Positions 5,485 through 12,416 of a DNA stretch of 12,458 bases are shown piece after piece. Positions within the stretch are counted from its first letter, which is position 1. Each line of letters starts with the position of its first letter. The translations under genes and the position numbers were made by a program. The notes under the pieces were generated by a model. The model saw only the letters and a program-made list of their open reading frames with translations. It was not told the DNA's origin and made no database searches. The stretch comes from Thiosulfativibrio sp964387695 (GTDB lineage Bacteria > Pseudomonadota > Gammaproteobacteria > Thiomicrospirales > Thiomicrospiraceae), in assembly GCA_964387695.1 (NCBI GenBank), contig CAYLXI010000040.1:1-12458 (forward strand). The letters run 5' to 3'.

Positions 5485-6612
5485 TTATTTTACCGAGTCA
5501 AATAGGGCTTCAGAAAAATCATGGGCATTGAATGGTCGTAAATCGTCAATGGCTTCACCTACTCCAATAAATCTAACAGGAATTTCTAGTTTTTCTGCTA
5601 AAGCAAAAATAATGCCTCCCTTTGCTGTGCCGTCTAACTTGGTAAGGGTTAGCCCTGTTAAACCCATAGATTTATGAAATTGTTCTGCTTGATTGATAGC
5701 ATTTTGTCCTGTTCCCGCGTCCAGTACAAGCATTGTTTCATGTGGAGCGGTATTATCTACTTTTTTTATAACGCGTTTTATTTTTTCCAGCTCATCCATT
5801 AGATTGGTTTGAGTGTGTAAACGCCCTGCGGTATCTGCAATGAGAACATCAACTTTTTTAGCTTTAGCAGATTGAATGGCATCGAAAATAACGGCAGCGG
5901 AATCTGCGCCTGTTTTTTGAGCAATGACCGGAATATTATTTCTTGCCCCCCAAGTTTGTAGTTGTTCTACGGCTGCTGCACGGAAGGTATCACCTGCGGC
6001 AAGCATGACAGACAGCCCGTCAGATTGCAATTTTTTAGCAAGCTTGCCAATGGTGGTGGTTTTGCCAACGCCATTAACCCCTACCATTAAAATAACATAA
6101 GGGCCATTATTTTCTTTGCTGATGATAAGAGGCTTTTCTATTGGAATTAATAAGGCTTTTAGTTGTTCTTTTAAAGATTCAATAAGAGCAGCAGGATCTT
6201 TTAGTTTTTTTCTTGATACTTCCTCAGTTAGGTTTTGAATGATTTTATCCGTTGCATCTAAGCCAATATCAGCAGAGATAAGTATTATTTCTAGCTCATC
6301 TAATAAGTCAGCATCAATTTCTTTGTGACCAATGATTAATGCAGTAATATTTTCGGTAAAGCCTTTTCTGGTTTTGCTTAAGCTATTTTTTAAACGAGTA
6401 AACAAGCTTATTTTAGGTTCTTTACTTGTGCTTTCAGTGGTTTTATTATGCGAAGTGTGCGTGGTTTCTAACTCAGTTATTAGTTTGTCTGAGTTTAAAG
6501 ATAAGGCGTTGCCTTCAGTGCTAATGAGTTCTTTATTAGTGCTTAACGACTCTTGAGTTTCTGTATTTGATTCTACTTTCTTGCTTTTATTACGGCGAAA
6601 CAAACTTAACAT
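5485..6612 (-). CDS. ftsY: Signal recognition particle receptor FtsY
   Basis: FtsY is the SRP receptor GTPase that docks Ffh-bound ribosomes at the inner membrane for co-translational insertion. The 375-residue product has an N-terminal A region rich in Ser, Thr, Glu and Lys (about 10-66), an N helical domain (about 70-160) and the G domain: P-loop GVNGVGKTTT (178-187), DTFRAAA (208-214), DTAGR (260-264), TKLDG (324-328) and GVGEAIDDLRPF (350-361). The A region is short compared with E. coli, where it is nearly 200 residues. ATG 6612 has a good ribosome binding site (AGGAAAG, seven to eight bases upstream). It is divergent from the M16 peptidase genes, as in Pseudomonas, but ftsE-ftsX do not follow; a DUF2914 gene and an SLT lipoprotein gene do. 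Confidence 0.97.
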   Translation of the reverse strand: MLSLFRRNKSKKVESNTETQESLSTNKELISTEGNALSLNSDKLITELETTHTSHNKTTESTSKEPKISLFTRLKNSLSKTRKGFTENITALIIGHKEIDADLLDELEIILISADIGLDATDKIIQNLTEEVSRKKLKDPAALIESLKEQLKALLIPIEKPLIISKENNGPYVILMVGVNGVGKTTTIGKLAKKLQSDGLSVMLAAGDTFRAAAVEQLQTWGARNNIPVIAQKTGADSAAVIFDAIQSAKAKKVDVLIADTAGRLHTQTNLMDELEKIKRVIKKVDNTAPHETMLVLDAGTGQNAINQAEQFHKSMGLTGLTLTKLDGTAKGGIIFALAEKLEIPVRFIGVGEAIDDLRPFNAHDFSEALFDSVK

Positions 6613-6649
6613 TTTACTTTCCTAGCTTATAAATTTCATTCAATCCTCA

Positions 6650-6700
6650 TTAGCGGCTTAGAAGCAGTATATAGATATTGCCCCTTGTTCGGTAGGGGTG
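6650..6700 (-). repeat. Interspersed intergenic repeat, copy D
   Basis: Located in the ftsY/M16 divergent region. In the orientation of copy A it shows CTTAGAA (6657-6663), then GnATA, and TTGTTCGGTAGGGG (6685-6698) against TTGTTCGCTAGGAG in copies A and E; one single-base gap is needed. CCCC (6681-6684) can pair with GGGG (6695-6698), presenting TTGTTCGGTA as a loop. Confidence 0.5.
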
Positions 6701-6759
6701 CTATATGCCAATGCTCTAAATAGTTATGAGCGTTCAATCTTCATTCATACTTAATTGAT

Positions 6760-6765
6760 TATAAT
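6760..6765 (+). promoter_or_regulatory. Candidate -10 of the M16 peptidase operon
   Basis: A perfect TATAAT lies 49 bases before the preferred start of the first M16 gene. The best -35 at allowed spacing (TCTTCA, 6738-6743) is poor, so the assignment is tentative. Confidence 0.4.
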
Positions 6766-6814
6766 CCGTTATTATAAAGGAAAAATTAAAATCGTTTACT
6801 GGGATTGTAATATT

Positions 6815-8185
6815 ATGCGTATAGTTAGTTTATTTATTATAGGGCTTTTTTTTACGGGCCATGTTCAGGCAAAGGTTACTGAGTTTCAATTAGAAAATGG
6901 CTTAAAGATTATAGTTAAAGAAGATCATCGAGCTCCTGTTGTGGTGCAACAAATTTGGTATAGAGTAGGTTCTAATCACGAACACAGCGGTATTACTGGT
7001 CTATCTCATATGTTAGAACACTTGATGTTTAAAGGTACTGAGACTTTGGATTCAGGTGGGTTTTCTGAAAAAATTGCCCAGCTGGGCGGGCAAGAAAATG
7101 GTTTTACCTCGTCAGACTATACGGTTTATTTTCAAGTGATTGGCAATCAGCACCTAAAAACAATGATGAAGCTAGAAGCCGATAGAATGCACAATTTGGT
7201 GCTTACAGAAGCAGAGTTTTTAAAAGAACGGGAAGTGGTCAAAGAGGAAAGGCGTTGGAGAGTAGAAGATAGACCTATTAGCCAGCTTTATGAGCAGTTT
7301 AGAGCGGTAGCATTTTTAAATAGCCCGTCTCGTCAACCCGTTATTGGTTGGATGGAAGATATTGAAAGTTGGAATTTACAAGATTTAAAAAAATGGTATG
7401 AGAAATGGTATGCCCCTAACAATGCAACCTTAGTTGTCGTTGGTAGCGTTGATCCTCAAGAAGTTTATAAGTGGGCGAAGCTTTATTATGGTGTACATCC
7501 ATTTAGAGAGGTTATAGCACCTAAGCCTCAAGTTGAAATTAAGCAGAGAGGGGAGCGCAGAATTACCGTGCTAGGAGCAACTAAATCGCCTTTTTTATTA
7601 ATGGGGTTTCATGTACCAACACTGGTTACAGCAAGCACACCTGAAGAAACTAAAGAAGTTTATGCTTTGAGTGTTTTAAGTAGTATTTTAGATGGAGATG
7701 ACTCGGCTAGGTTGACTAGAAATTTAGTAAAAGATAAGGAGACTTTAGCGGGTGTTGGGGCAAGTTTTGATGGAACCGATCGTTTAAAAACATTGTTTTT
7801 ATTACAAGCAAAACCATCTAAAGGTATAACAACACAACAGGTCGAGAAAGAGTTGTGGGCAGAAATAAAAGCTTTACAAAAGACCCTTGTATCGCAACAA
7901 GAATTGAACCGAGTGTTAGCTCAAGCTGAAGCACAGTATGTTTTTCATCAAGATTCCATCAGATCTCAAGCTAGAGTGTTAGGAAGTCTGGTTAGCGTAG
8001 GCCTGCCAGCCAGTACAGCAGAGGATTGGGTAAAAAACTTAAGAAAAGTCACTCCTGAACAAATTCAAGCCGTGGCAAAAAAATATTTTCAACCCGATAA
8101 AGTTACCGTAGGAATTTTACTGCCCAGTGATGAGCTTGTTAAAAAATATATTAGTCAAACACTTAATTCAGCGGAGACTCGATAA
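6815..8185 (+). CDS. Secreted M16 family zinc peptidase (catalytic subunit)
   Basis: A 456-residue pitrilysin/processing-peptidase-like metalloprotease, predicted periplasmic. A signal peptide covers residues 1-19 (hydrophobic core LFIIGLFF, cleavage after HVQA). The inverted zinc motif HMLEH is at 65-69, with the distal zinc-ligand glutamate in EREVVKEE (138-145), about 75 residues later as the family requires. The preceding in-frame codons from TTG 6755 are rejected: they encode no signal peptide, overlap the candidate -10, and ATG 6815 restores a normal secretory N-terminus. The stop shares one base with the ATG of the next gene (TAATG), indicating coupled synthesis with the non-catalytic partner. 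The substrate is unknown. In Pseudomonas a similar pair is also divergent from ftsY. Confidence 0.93.
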   Translation: MRIVSLFIIGLFFTGHVQAKVTEFQLENGLKIIVKEDHRAPVVVQQIWYRVGSNHEHSGITGLSHMLEHLMFKGTETLDSGGFSEKIAQLGGQENGFTSSDYTVYFQVIGNQHLKTMMKLEADRMHNLVLTEAEFLKEREVVKEERRWRVEDRPISQLYEQFRAVAFLNSPSRQPVIGWMEDIESWNLQDLKKWYEKWYAPNNATLVVVGSVDPQEVYKWAKLYYGVHPFREVIAPKPQVEIKQRGERRITVLGATKSPFLLMGFHVPTLVTASTPEETKEVYALSVLSSILDGDDSARLTRNLVKDKETLAGVGASFDGTDRLKTLFLLQAKPSKGITTQQVEKELWAEIKALQKTLVSQQELNRVLAQAEAQYVFHQDSIRSQARVLGSLVSVGLPASTAEDWVKNLRKVTPEQIQAVAKKYFQPDKVTVGILLPSDELVKKYISQTLNSAETR

Positions 8186-9492
8186 TGAACACTTTTTTAT
8201 TAAGATTAACTATTACTCTAAGTTTACTTGCCATGTCTTCTTTTGTTTATGCTCAGGTAAAAATTCAAAGCTGGCAAACTTCTCAAGGGACTAAGGTTTT
8301 ATTTGTTCATACGGACCAATTGCCTATGGTAGATATTGAAATGACTTTTGATGCAGGATCAGCACGAGATGGAAAACACTTTGGATTGGCGAGCTTTACC
8401 GCAGGTATGATTGGTAGCGCAACATCAAAAATGACCGAAAAAGAAATATCTCTATCTTTTAATGAAGTAGGTTCACAGTTTGGTACAAGGGTTAGAAAGG
8501 ATAGGGCATCTCTTTCTTTAAGAAGTTTAACTAGGCCAGAGATTTTATCTCAGTCTTTAAACACTTTTGCTAAGGTCGTTGCTGATCCTGTTTTTAAGAA
8601 AGATATTTTAGAGAGAGAAAAAAACCGTTTAAAAGTAGCAATTACGCAACGACAGACTAACCCAGGATTGATTGCATCGCAAACTATGTGGCAAAAACTT
8701 TATGGAGAACACCCTTATGCTCACCCTGTTACGGGTACTTTGGCAAGCGTTGAAAAGTTTAGTGTAAAGAAGTTACAAGATTTTTATAATCAATATTTCG
8801 TAGCAAGCAATGCTCAAGTTGCGATTGTAGGAAATGTAGATTTAGCACAGGCTAAAAAAATAGCTGAACAGTTAATTGAAGGTTTAGATAAGGGAGGAGT
8901 ACCTAAAAGCTTGCCTGTACCTCAGCCCCTTAAGCAGGCTCTTGAAGTAGATGTTGACTTTAATTCGACTCAAACGCATTATTTTTTATCTCAAATTGGA
9001 GTTGCAAGAGGTGGAGAAGACTACCCTGCATTATTTGTAGGTAATCACTTGCTCGGTGGCGGGGGATTTAGTTCTTTGCTTATGTCAGAGGTTAGAAAAG
9101 AACGCGGCTTGGTTTATAGTATTTATAGTTATTTTGCTCCAATGAAAGTTGCAGGGCCTTTTATAATTGGTCTGTCTACCAAAAATGCTTCGGCAGATGA
9201 AGCTGATAAGGTGGTGAGGGAGGTTCTAGCAGATTTTATGGAAGGTTTTTCTGATGAGCAGTTTCAGCTAATTAAAGATAATCTGATTGGTGGATTTCCT
9301 TTAAGAATGGATAGTAATAGCAAAATTTTAGGATATATTTCGATGATAGGGTTTTATGATTTACCTTTAGATTATTTAGAGTGGTTTCCTAATAAGATTG
9401 CAGGCTTAACCAAGCAAGATGTTTTAGATGTGTGGCAAGAAACTATTCAGCCTAATAAAATGCTTAGGGTTAAAGTTGGTGGAAAAGAATAG
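8185..9492 (+). CDS. Secreted M16 family peptidase-like protein (non-catalytic subunit)
   Basis: A 435-residue M16 paralogue with a signal peptide (cleavage likely after SSFVYA, residue 23). At the position of HxxEH it has GLASFTAGM, so it cannot bind the catalytic zinc. Instead it keeps the C-terminal Arg/Tyr motif RKERGLVYSIYSY (304-316) that M16B partner subunits use to grip substrate. Together with the preceding gene this fits a heterodimeric M16B protease in which one chain supplies zinc and the other the R/Y pair. The ATG overlaps the previous stop by one base, and GGAG at 8173-8176 gives a good ribosome binding site. Function beyond periplasmic proteolysis cannot be told from sequence. 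Confidence 0.92.
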   Translation: MNTFLLRLTITLSLLAMSSFVYAQVKIQSWQTSQGTKVLFVHTDQLPMVDIEMTFDAGSARDGKHFGLASFTAGMIGSATSKMTEKEISLSFNEVGSQFGTRVRKDRASLSLRSLTRPEILSQSLNTFAKVVADPVFKKDILEREKNRLKVAITQRQTNPGLIASQTMWQKLYGEHPYAHPVTGTLASVEKFSVKKLQDFYNQYFVASNAQVAIVGNVDLAQAKKIAEQLIEGLDKGGVPKSLPVPQPLKQALEVDVDFNSTQTHYFLSQIGVARGGEDYPALFVGNHLLGGGGFSSLLMSEVRKERGLVYSIYSYFAPMKVAGPFIIGLSTKNASADEADKVVREVLADFMEGFSDEQFQLIKDNLIGGFPLRMDSNSKILGYISMIGFYDLPLDYLEWFPNKIAGLTKQDVLDVWQETIQPNKMLRVKVGGKE

Positions 9493-9498
9493 TTATAT

Positions 9499-9547
9499 TT
9501 ACCAGGTCTGGTAAGTTGATGTTTTGTAATCCTGTAATTTACGGGAT
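9499..9547 (+). other. Two adjacent hairpins after the M16 operon
   Basis: TTACCAG/CTGGTAA (9499-9514, 2-base spacer) is followed by ATCCTGTA/TACGGGAT (9529-9547, loop ATT, one G-T pair). Neither has a T tract, so they are more likely 3' stabilising structures or a divergent repeat copy than terminators. AGGTCTGGT and TCCT...GGGAT resemble copy B of the interspersed repeat. The rest of 9548-9649 shows nothing further. Confidence 0.4.
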
Positions 9548-9649
9548 ATTTAGTTTCAGAGCTTATTTAGTGAGGAGTTGTAGGCGTTTTATTTTTATGA
9601 GGCTGCAGTGGTTGAGGTGAATGTTTATGGCAGACTTGTTTTCGGACAT

Positions 9650-9685
9650 AAAAAAAGGAAGATTATTGACAATCTTCCTTTTTTT
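9650..9685. terminator. Bidirectional terminator between M16 operon and csp gene
   Basis: Seven A residues (9650-9656), GGAAGATT (9657-9664), loop ATTGAC, AATCTTCC (9671-9678) and seven T residues form a perfect stem usable from both sides. It separates the convergent M16 and cold-shock transcripts. A second A/T-rich inverted repeat (9712-9743, TTATTGT/ACAATAA) lies closer to the cold-shock gene end and may act first on that transcript. Confidence 0.9.
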
Positions 9686-9757
9686 CACCCCCCAGCTTAT
9701 GCGGGGTATTGGCTTATTTATTGTAAAACAAAAACAATAAGCTATATTTTCAAGCGA

Positions 9758-9964
9758 TTAAAGAGCTACGATGTTCTCAGCTTGAGGACCTTTAGGTCCG
9801 TCAGTAACAGTAAACTCAACCTTTTGGCCTTCAGCCAAAGTTTTGAATCCAGATCCAGAAATTGCACTGAAGTGAGCAAAAACATCAGGACCAGACTCTT
9901 GTTCAATAAATCCAAAGCCTTTAGTTTCGTTGAACCATTTAACAGTTCCAGTAGTAGTTGACAT
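9758..9964 (-). CDS. CspA-family cold-shock protein
   Basis: A 68-residue single cold-shock domain protein that binds single-stranded RNA and DNA and melts secondary structure, typically aiding translation at low temperature. The RNP1-like KGFGFI (14-19) and RNP2-like VFAHF (28-32) motifs are intact and the length is standard. The start MSTTTGTVKW is chosen because AGGA lies eight bases upstream (GGATAAAAATT before ATG) and the family begins here; a longer frame reaching 10111 is an open leader, not protein. The gene has its own consensus promoter about 160 bases upstream. The leader is about 150 nt long, as in cold-inducible csp genes. Which csp paralogue it represents cannot be decided. Confidence 0.96.
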   Translation of the reverse strand: MSTTTGTVKWFNETKGFGFIEQESGPDVFAHFSAISGSGFKTLAEGQKVEFTVTDGPKGPQAENIVAL

Positions 9965-10114
9965 AATTTTTATCCTATAAATATCAAAAGTAATTATTAT
10001 CCTCAAAAAATGAGGCGAAGACGCTGAAAGTAGGTTACTTATGAAAATCAGGACGAAAAACTCAAGCTGGGAGATCGAAATGGGTACATAAAGTATGAAT
10101 TTTACTTTCAACTC
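9965..10114 (-). promoter_or_regulatory. Long structured leader of the cold-shock gene
   Basis: About 150 untranslated nt lie between the predicted start near 10114 and the ATG. It contains the hairpins AAAGTA/TACTTT (10090-10108) and CCTCA/TGAGG (10001-10015). E. coli cspA has a similarly long leader that refolds with temperature; a thermosensing role here is inferred by analogy, and I see no clear match to the E. coli cold box. Confidence 0.6.
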
Positions 10115-10121
10115 CTGAGAG

Positions 10122-10149
10122 ATTATAACCAGTTAAGGGTTGGTGTCAA
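10122..10149 (-). promoter_or_regulatory. Consensus sigma-70 promoter of the cold-shock gene
   Basis: On the minus strand a perfect TTGACA (10144-10149) and perfect TATAAT (10122-10127) are separated by 16 bases. This is the strongest protein-gene promoter in the window and fits a highly expressed small gene. Confidence 0.88.
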
Positions 10150-10198
10150 TTAATAATAATGCTTTAATTGCAATAAATGTTGATTGTTTGAGTTGAAG

Positions 10199-10239
10199 TC
10201 ACACCCAACCCCTTGCTATAAGTGTGATGTATTGCCCCG
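10199..10239 (-). repeat. Interspersed intergenic repeat, copy F
   Basis: On the minus strand GGGGCAATA matches copy D (6675-6684, reverse complement), and ACTTATAGCAAGGGGTTGGGT resembles the 3' half of copies B and E. It lies upstream of the cold-shock promoter. It is the most diverged member listed, so confidence is low. Confidence 0.4.
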
Positions 10240-10275
10240 TCATTATATTATTGTACCTTCACAAAAAGTTATAGC

Positions 10276-10313
10276 TTTAACCCTATTTTGGGTAAAGCAT
10301 GAGTTTTTTACCC
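10276..10313 (+). other. Alternative hairpin elements upstream of the helicase gene
   Basis: TTTAACCC (10276-10283) can pair with GGGTAAA (10290-10296) with one bulged base, and that same GGGTAAA can instead pair with TTTACCC (10307-10313). The last element in turn is the left end of repeat copy E and complements GGGTAA at 10367-10372. The pairings are mutually exclusive. No terminator-like T run follows the second stem, so an attenuator is only a possibility. Confidence 0.35.
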
Positions 10314-10372
10314 GCTCCTAGCGAACAAGCTCTATCACTGTGTATCCAGTTTCTAAGTAGGGGTTTGGGTAA
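10308..10372 (+). repeat. Interspersed intergenic repeat, copy E (reference copy)
   Basis: The best-defined member: 65 bp ending in the inverted termini TTACCC (10308-10313) and GGGTAA (10367-10372). It contains CTCCTAGCGAACAA (10315-10328) and CTAAGTAGGGGTTTGGGTAA (10353-10372). Bases 10315-10372 match 1738-1795 in opposite orientation at about 45 of 58 positions without gaps. It lies upstream of the helicase gene. No flanking target duplication was seen. Confidence 0.7.
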
Positions 10373-10477
10373 TAAAAGAACTTTTTTTGGTAAAGCAGGA
10401 TTAAATCAATGGGTAAAGATGGAGAATATACTTGGTTTCCTGTAAGCTACGCACATTCTAAAAATGAGAAATATACG

Positions 10478-11734
10478 ATGAAATTTACTGATTTGGGCTT
10501 GTCTTCCCCCCTTTTAAAAGCGATTGCCGAACAGGGCTATGAAACCCCTACACCTATTCAAGAAAAAGCTATTCCTGCTGTGATTGAGGGGCGTGATATT
10601 ATGGCGGCTGCTCAAACAGGAACAGGAAAAACAGCAGGGTTTACTTTGCCACTGCTCGAAAAATTAATTGAAGGATCTCCAGTAAAGAAAAATCATGTTA
10701 GAGCTTTAGTCTTAACACCAACTCGTGAATTAGCCGCACAGGTTTCAGACAGTGTTGCAACCTATGGTAAGCATTTATCTTTGCGTTCAGCGGTAGTTTT
10801 TGGTGGGGTTAAAATTAATCCACAAATGATGCGTTTACGACAAGGAGTAGATGTTTTGGTCGCCACACCTGGTAGATTGATGGATTTGCACAGTCAAAAT
10901 GCAATTAAATTTGACCAGCTTGAAATTCTCGTGCTAGATGAAGCAGACAGAATGTTAGATATGGGTTTTATTAGAGACATAAAGAAAATAATCGCTCTTT
11001 TACCTAAGAATCGTCAAAACCTAATGTTTTCAGCAACATTTTCACCAGAGATCCGTAAGTTAGCTAAGGGCTTGATTAATGATCCCGTTGAAATTTCAGT
11101 GACTCCTGCTAACACAACAGTGGAGGCTGTAACCCAGTGGGTTTGTCCTGTTGATAAAGCAAAGAAATCCTCTTTGTTAACGCACTTAATTACAGATAAT
11201 GCTTGGGAACAGGTTTTGGTTTTTACTCGCACCAAGCATGGGGCAAATAAACTAACTAAAATACTTGAAAAAGCAGGGATTACCGCCGCTGCAATTCATG
11301 GTAACAAAAGCCAAGGAGCCAGAACCCGTGCCTTAGCAGAGTTTAAGGATAATAAAATTCGAGTATTAGTCGCTACTGATATTGCTGCGCGAGGTATAGA
11401 TATTGATTTATTACCGCATGTTGTAAACTATGAACTTCCTAATGTTCCAGAAGATTATGTTCATCGTATAGGTCGCACTGGAAGAGCAGGCGCGAATGGG
11501 GAGGCGATTTCTTTAGTGAGCTTAGAAGAGATGCCACAGCTTTCTGATATTGAACGATTTACTCAAAAATTATTAGATCGCAAAGAAGAAGCTGGTTTTG
11601 AACCAGAAAATCCCTTGCCAGCCTCTACTTTAAAGCCAGTGAGAAGAAAACGACCTAAAAAATCTACTGCAAGACAGGCGGGTCAAAAAGTTAAAATAGA
11701 GAGAAACAAACCAAGCAAAAGTTCTTATATATAA
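10478..11734 (+). CDS. rhlE: RhlE-type DEAD-box ATP-dependent RNA helicase
   Basis: ATP-driven RNA helicase of the RhlE type, involved in ribosome assembly, RNA decay or cold adaptation. All motifs are intact in 418 residues: Q motif GYETPTPIQ (20-28), AQTGTGKT (45-52), PTRELA (81-86), TPGR (130-133), DEAD (154-157), SAT (185-187), VFTRTK (248-253), ATDIAARGID (299-308) and HRIGRTGR (329-336). A lysine/arginine-rich tail (386-414) probably adds RNA affinity. The start is debatable: ATG 10478 gives MKFTDLGLS, the usual RhlE beginning, with a weak GAGAA; ATG 10409, 23 codons earlier, has a better AGGA eight bases upstream but encodes an extension unlike the family. Its csp neighbour is also an RNA-structure protein. 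RhlE rather than SrmB or CsdA is inferred from the N-terminus and size. Confidence 0.93.
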   Translation: MKFTDLGLSSPLLKAIAEQGYETPTPIQEKAIPAVIEGRDIMAAAQTGTGKTAGFTLPLLEKLIEGSPVKKNHVRALVLTPTRELAAQVSDSVATYGKHLSLRSAVVFGGVKINPQMMRLRQGVDVLVATPGRLMDLHSQNAIKFDQLEILVLDEADRMLDMGFIRDIKKIIALLPKNRQNLMFSATFSPEIRKLAKGLINDPVEISVTPANTTVEAVTQWVCPVDKAKKSSLLTHLITDNAWEQVLVFTRTKHGANKLTKILEKAGITAAAIHGNKSQGARTRALAEFKDNKIRVLVATDIAARGIDIDLLPHVVNYELPNVPEDYVHRIGRTGRAGANGEAISLVSLEEMPQLSDIERFTQKLLDRKEEAGFEPENPLPASTLKPVRRKRPKKSTARQAGQKVKIERNKPSKSSYI

Positions 11735-11786
11735 GGGCAATAAACAATAAACCAGAAGTTAATGACAATCGGTAAATCAAAGGTTT

Positions 11787-12407
11787 ATGGCAAAGCATTT
11801 AGCAAAAAAAACAGCTTCTAAAAAAAGACCCTCTAAAAAACTTCAATCGGGGGAGGTTCGCATTGTGGGCGGAATCTTTAGAGGTAGAAAGCTTCCTGTT
11901 ATCACTGAAGAAGGTTTACGCCCCACTTCAGACAGAGTAAAAGAGACGCTTTTTAACTGGTTACAATTTGAAATAAGTGATGCTAGGTGTTTAGATGTAT
12001 TCGCAGGTTCTGGTTCTTTAGGGTTTGAAGCTCTATCTCGTGGTGCTAAAAAAGTGGTTTTTTTAGAAAACTCTGCATCGGTTGTCAAGCAATTGAATCG
12101 CAATATTGCACTGCTCCAGCTTCCAAATGCAACGGTTAATTTAACGGATTCTTTATGTTTTTTGCAAGATTGCCCTAAAGAATCCTTTGATGTTGTTTTT
12201 ATAGACCCACCCTTTAATTTTAATTTAATGCAGCCTACTATTGATTTATTATTTAAAAATAATTGGTTAAATAGCCATGCTAGGTTATATTTAGAGCAAG
12301 AAAAAACTTTAAACTGGCCTAGGTTTCCAGAGGGTTGGATTTGTCATAAAGAGAAATTAACCTCACAAGTAAAATACGGGTTATTTAAGGAATCACTTAA
12401 CAACTAA
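11787..12407 (+). CDS. rsmD: 16S rRNA (guanine(966)-N(2))-methyltransferase
   Basis: RsmD methylates N2 of G966 of 16S rRNA in the assembling small subunit, using S-adenosylmethionine. The 206-residue product has a lysine-rich N-terminus (1-19), then the conserved VRIVGGIFRGRKLPV (24-38) and LRPTSDRVKETLFNWL (44-59), the SAM-binding motif DVFAGSGSLG (70-79) and the catalytic DPPF (140-143), all in the order of E. coli RsmD. AAAGG (11779-11783) precedes ATG 11787 at a short spacing. The gene follows the helicase by 52 bases with no visible terminator or strong promoter between, so the two RNA-related genes may be cotranscribed. In Pseudomonas rsmD lies beside the M16 pair; here csp and rhlE come between. 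Confidence 0.96.
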   Translation: MAKHLAKKTASKKRPSKKLQSGEVRIVGGIFRGRKLPVITEEGLRPTSDRVKETLFNWLQFEISDARCLDVFAGSGSLGFEALSRGAKKVVFLENSASVVKQLNRNIALLQLPNATVNLTDSLCFLQDCPKESFDVVFIDPPFNFNLMQPTIDLLFKNNWLNSHARLYLEQEKTLNWPRFPEGWICHKEKLTSQVKYGLFKESLNN

Positions 12408-12416
12408 GATTATTTT

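Noticed and set aside
6332..6556. Plus-strand open frame inside ftsY
   Set aside because: Its hydrophobic look is the mirror of the Ser/Thr/Lys-rich FtsY A and N regions.
9608..9961. 117-codon plus-strand open frame across the cold-shock gene
   Set aside because: It reads antisense through the terminator and the whole conserved csp gene, shows no recognisable domain and has low-complexity serine runs.
9965..10111. N-terminal extension of the cold-shock protein
   Set aside because: The frame stays open upstream, but the family begins at MSTTTGTVKW with a good ribosome binding site, and the upstream part is the untranslated leader.
10409..10477. 23-residue N-terminal extension of the helicase
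   Set aside because: The upstream ATG has a better AGGA site, but the extension is unlike RhlE homologues, which begin at the MKFTDLGLS equivalent. Kept as an alternative start only.
11014..11235. Minus-strand open frame inside rhlE
   Set aside because: A shadow of the helicase core, with no independent evidence.
11843..12103. Minus-strand open frame inside rsmD
   Set aside because: A shadow of conserved RsmD motifs, with no independent evidence.
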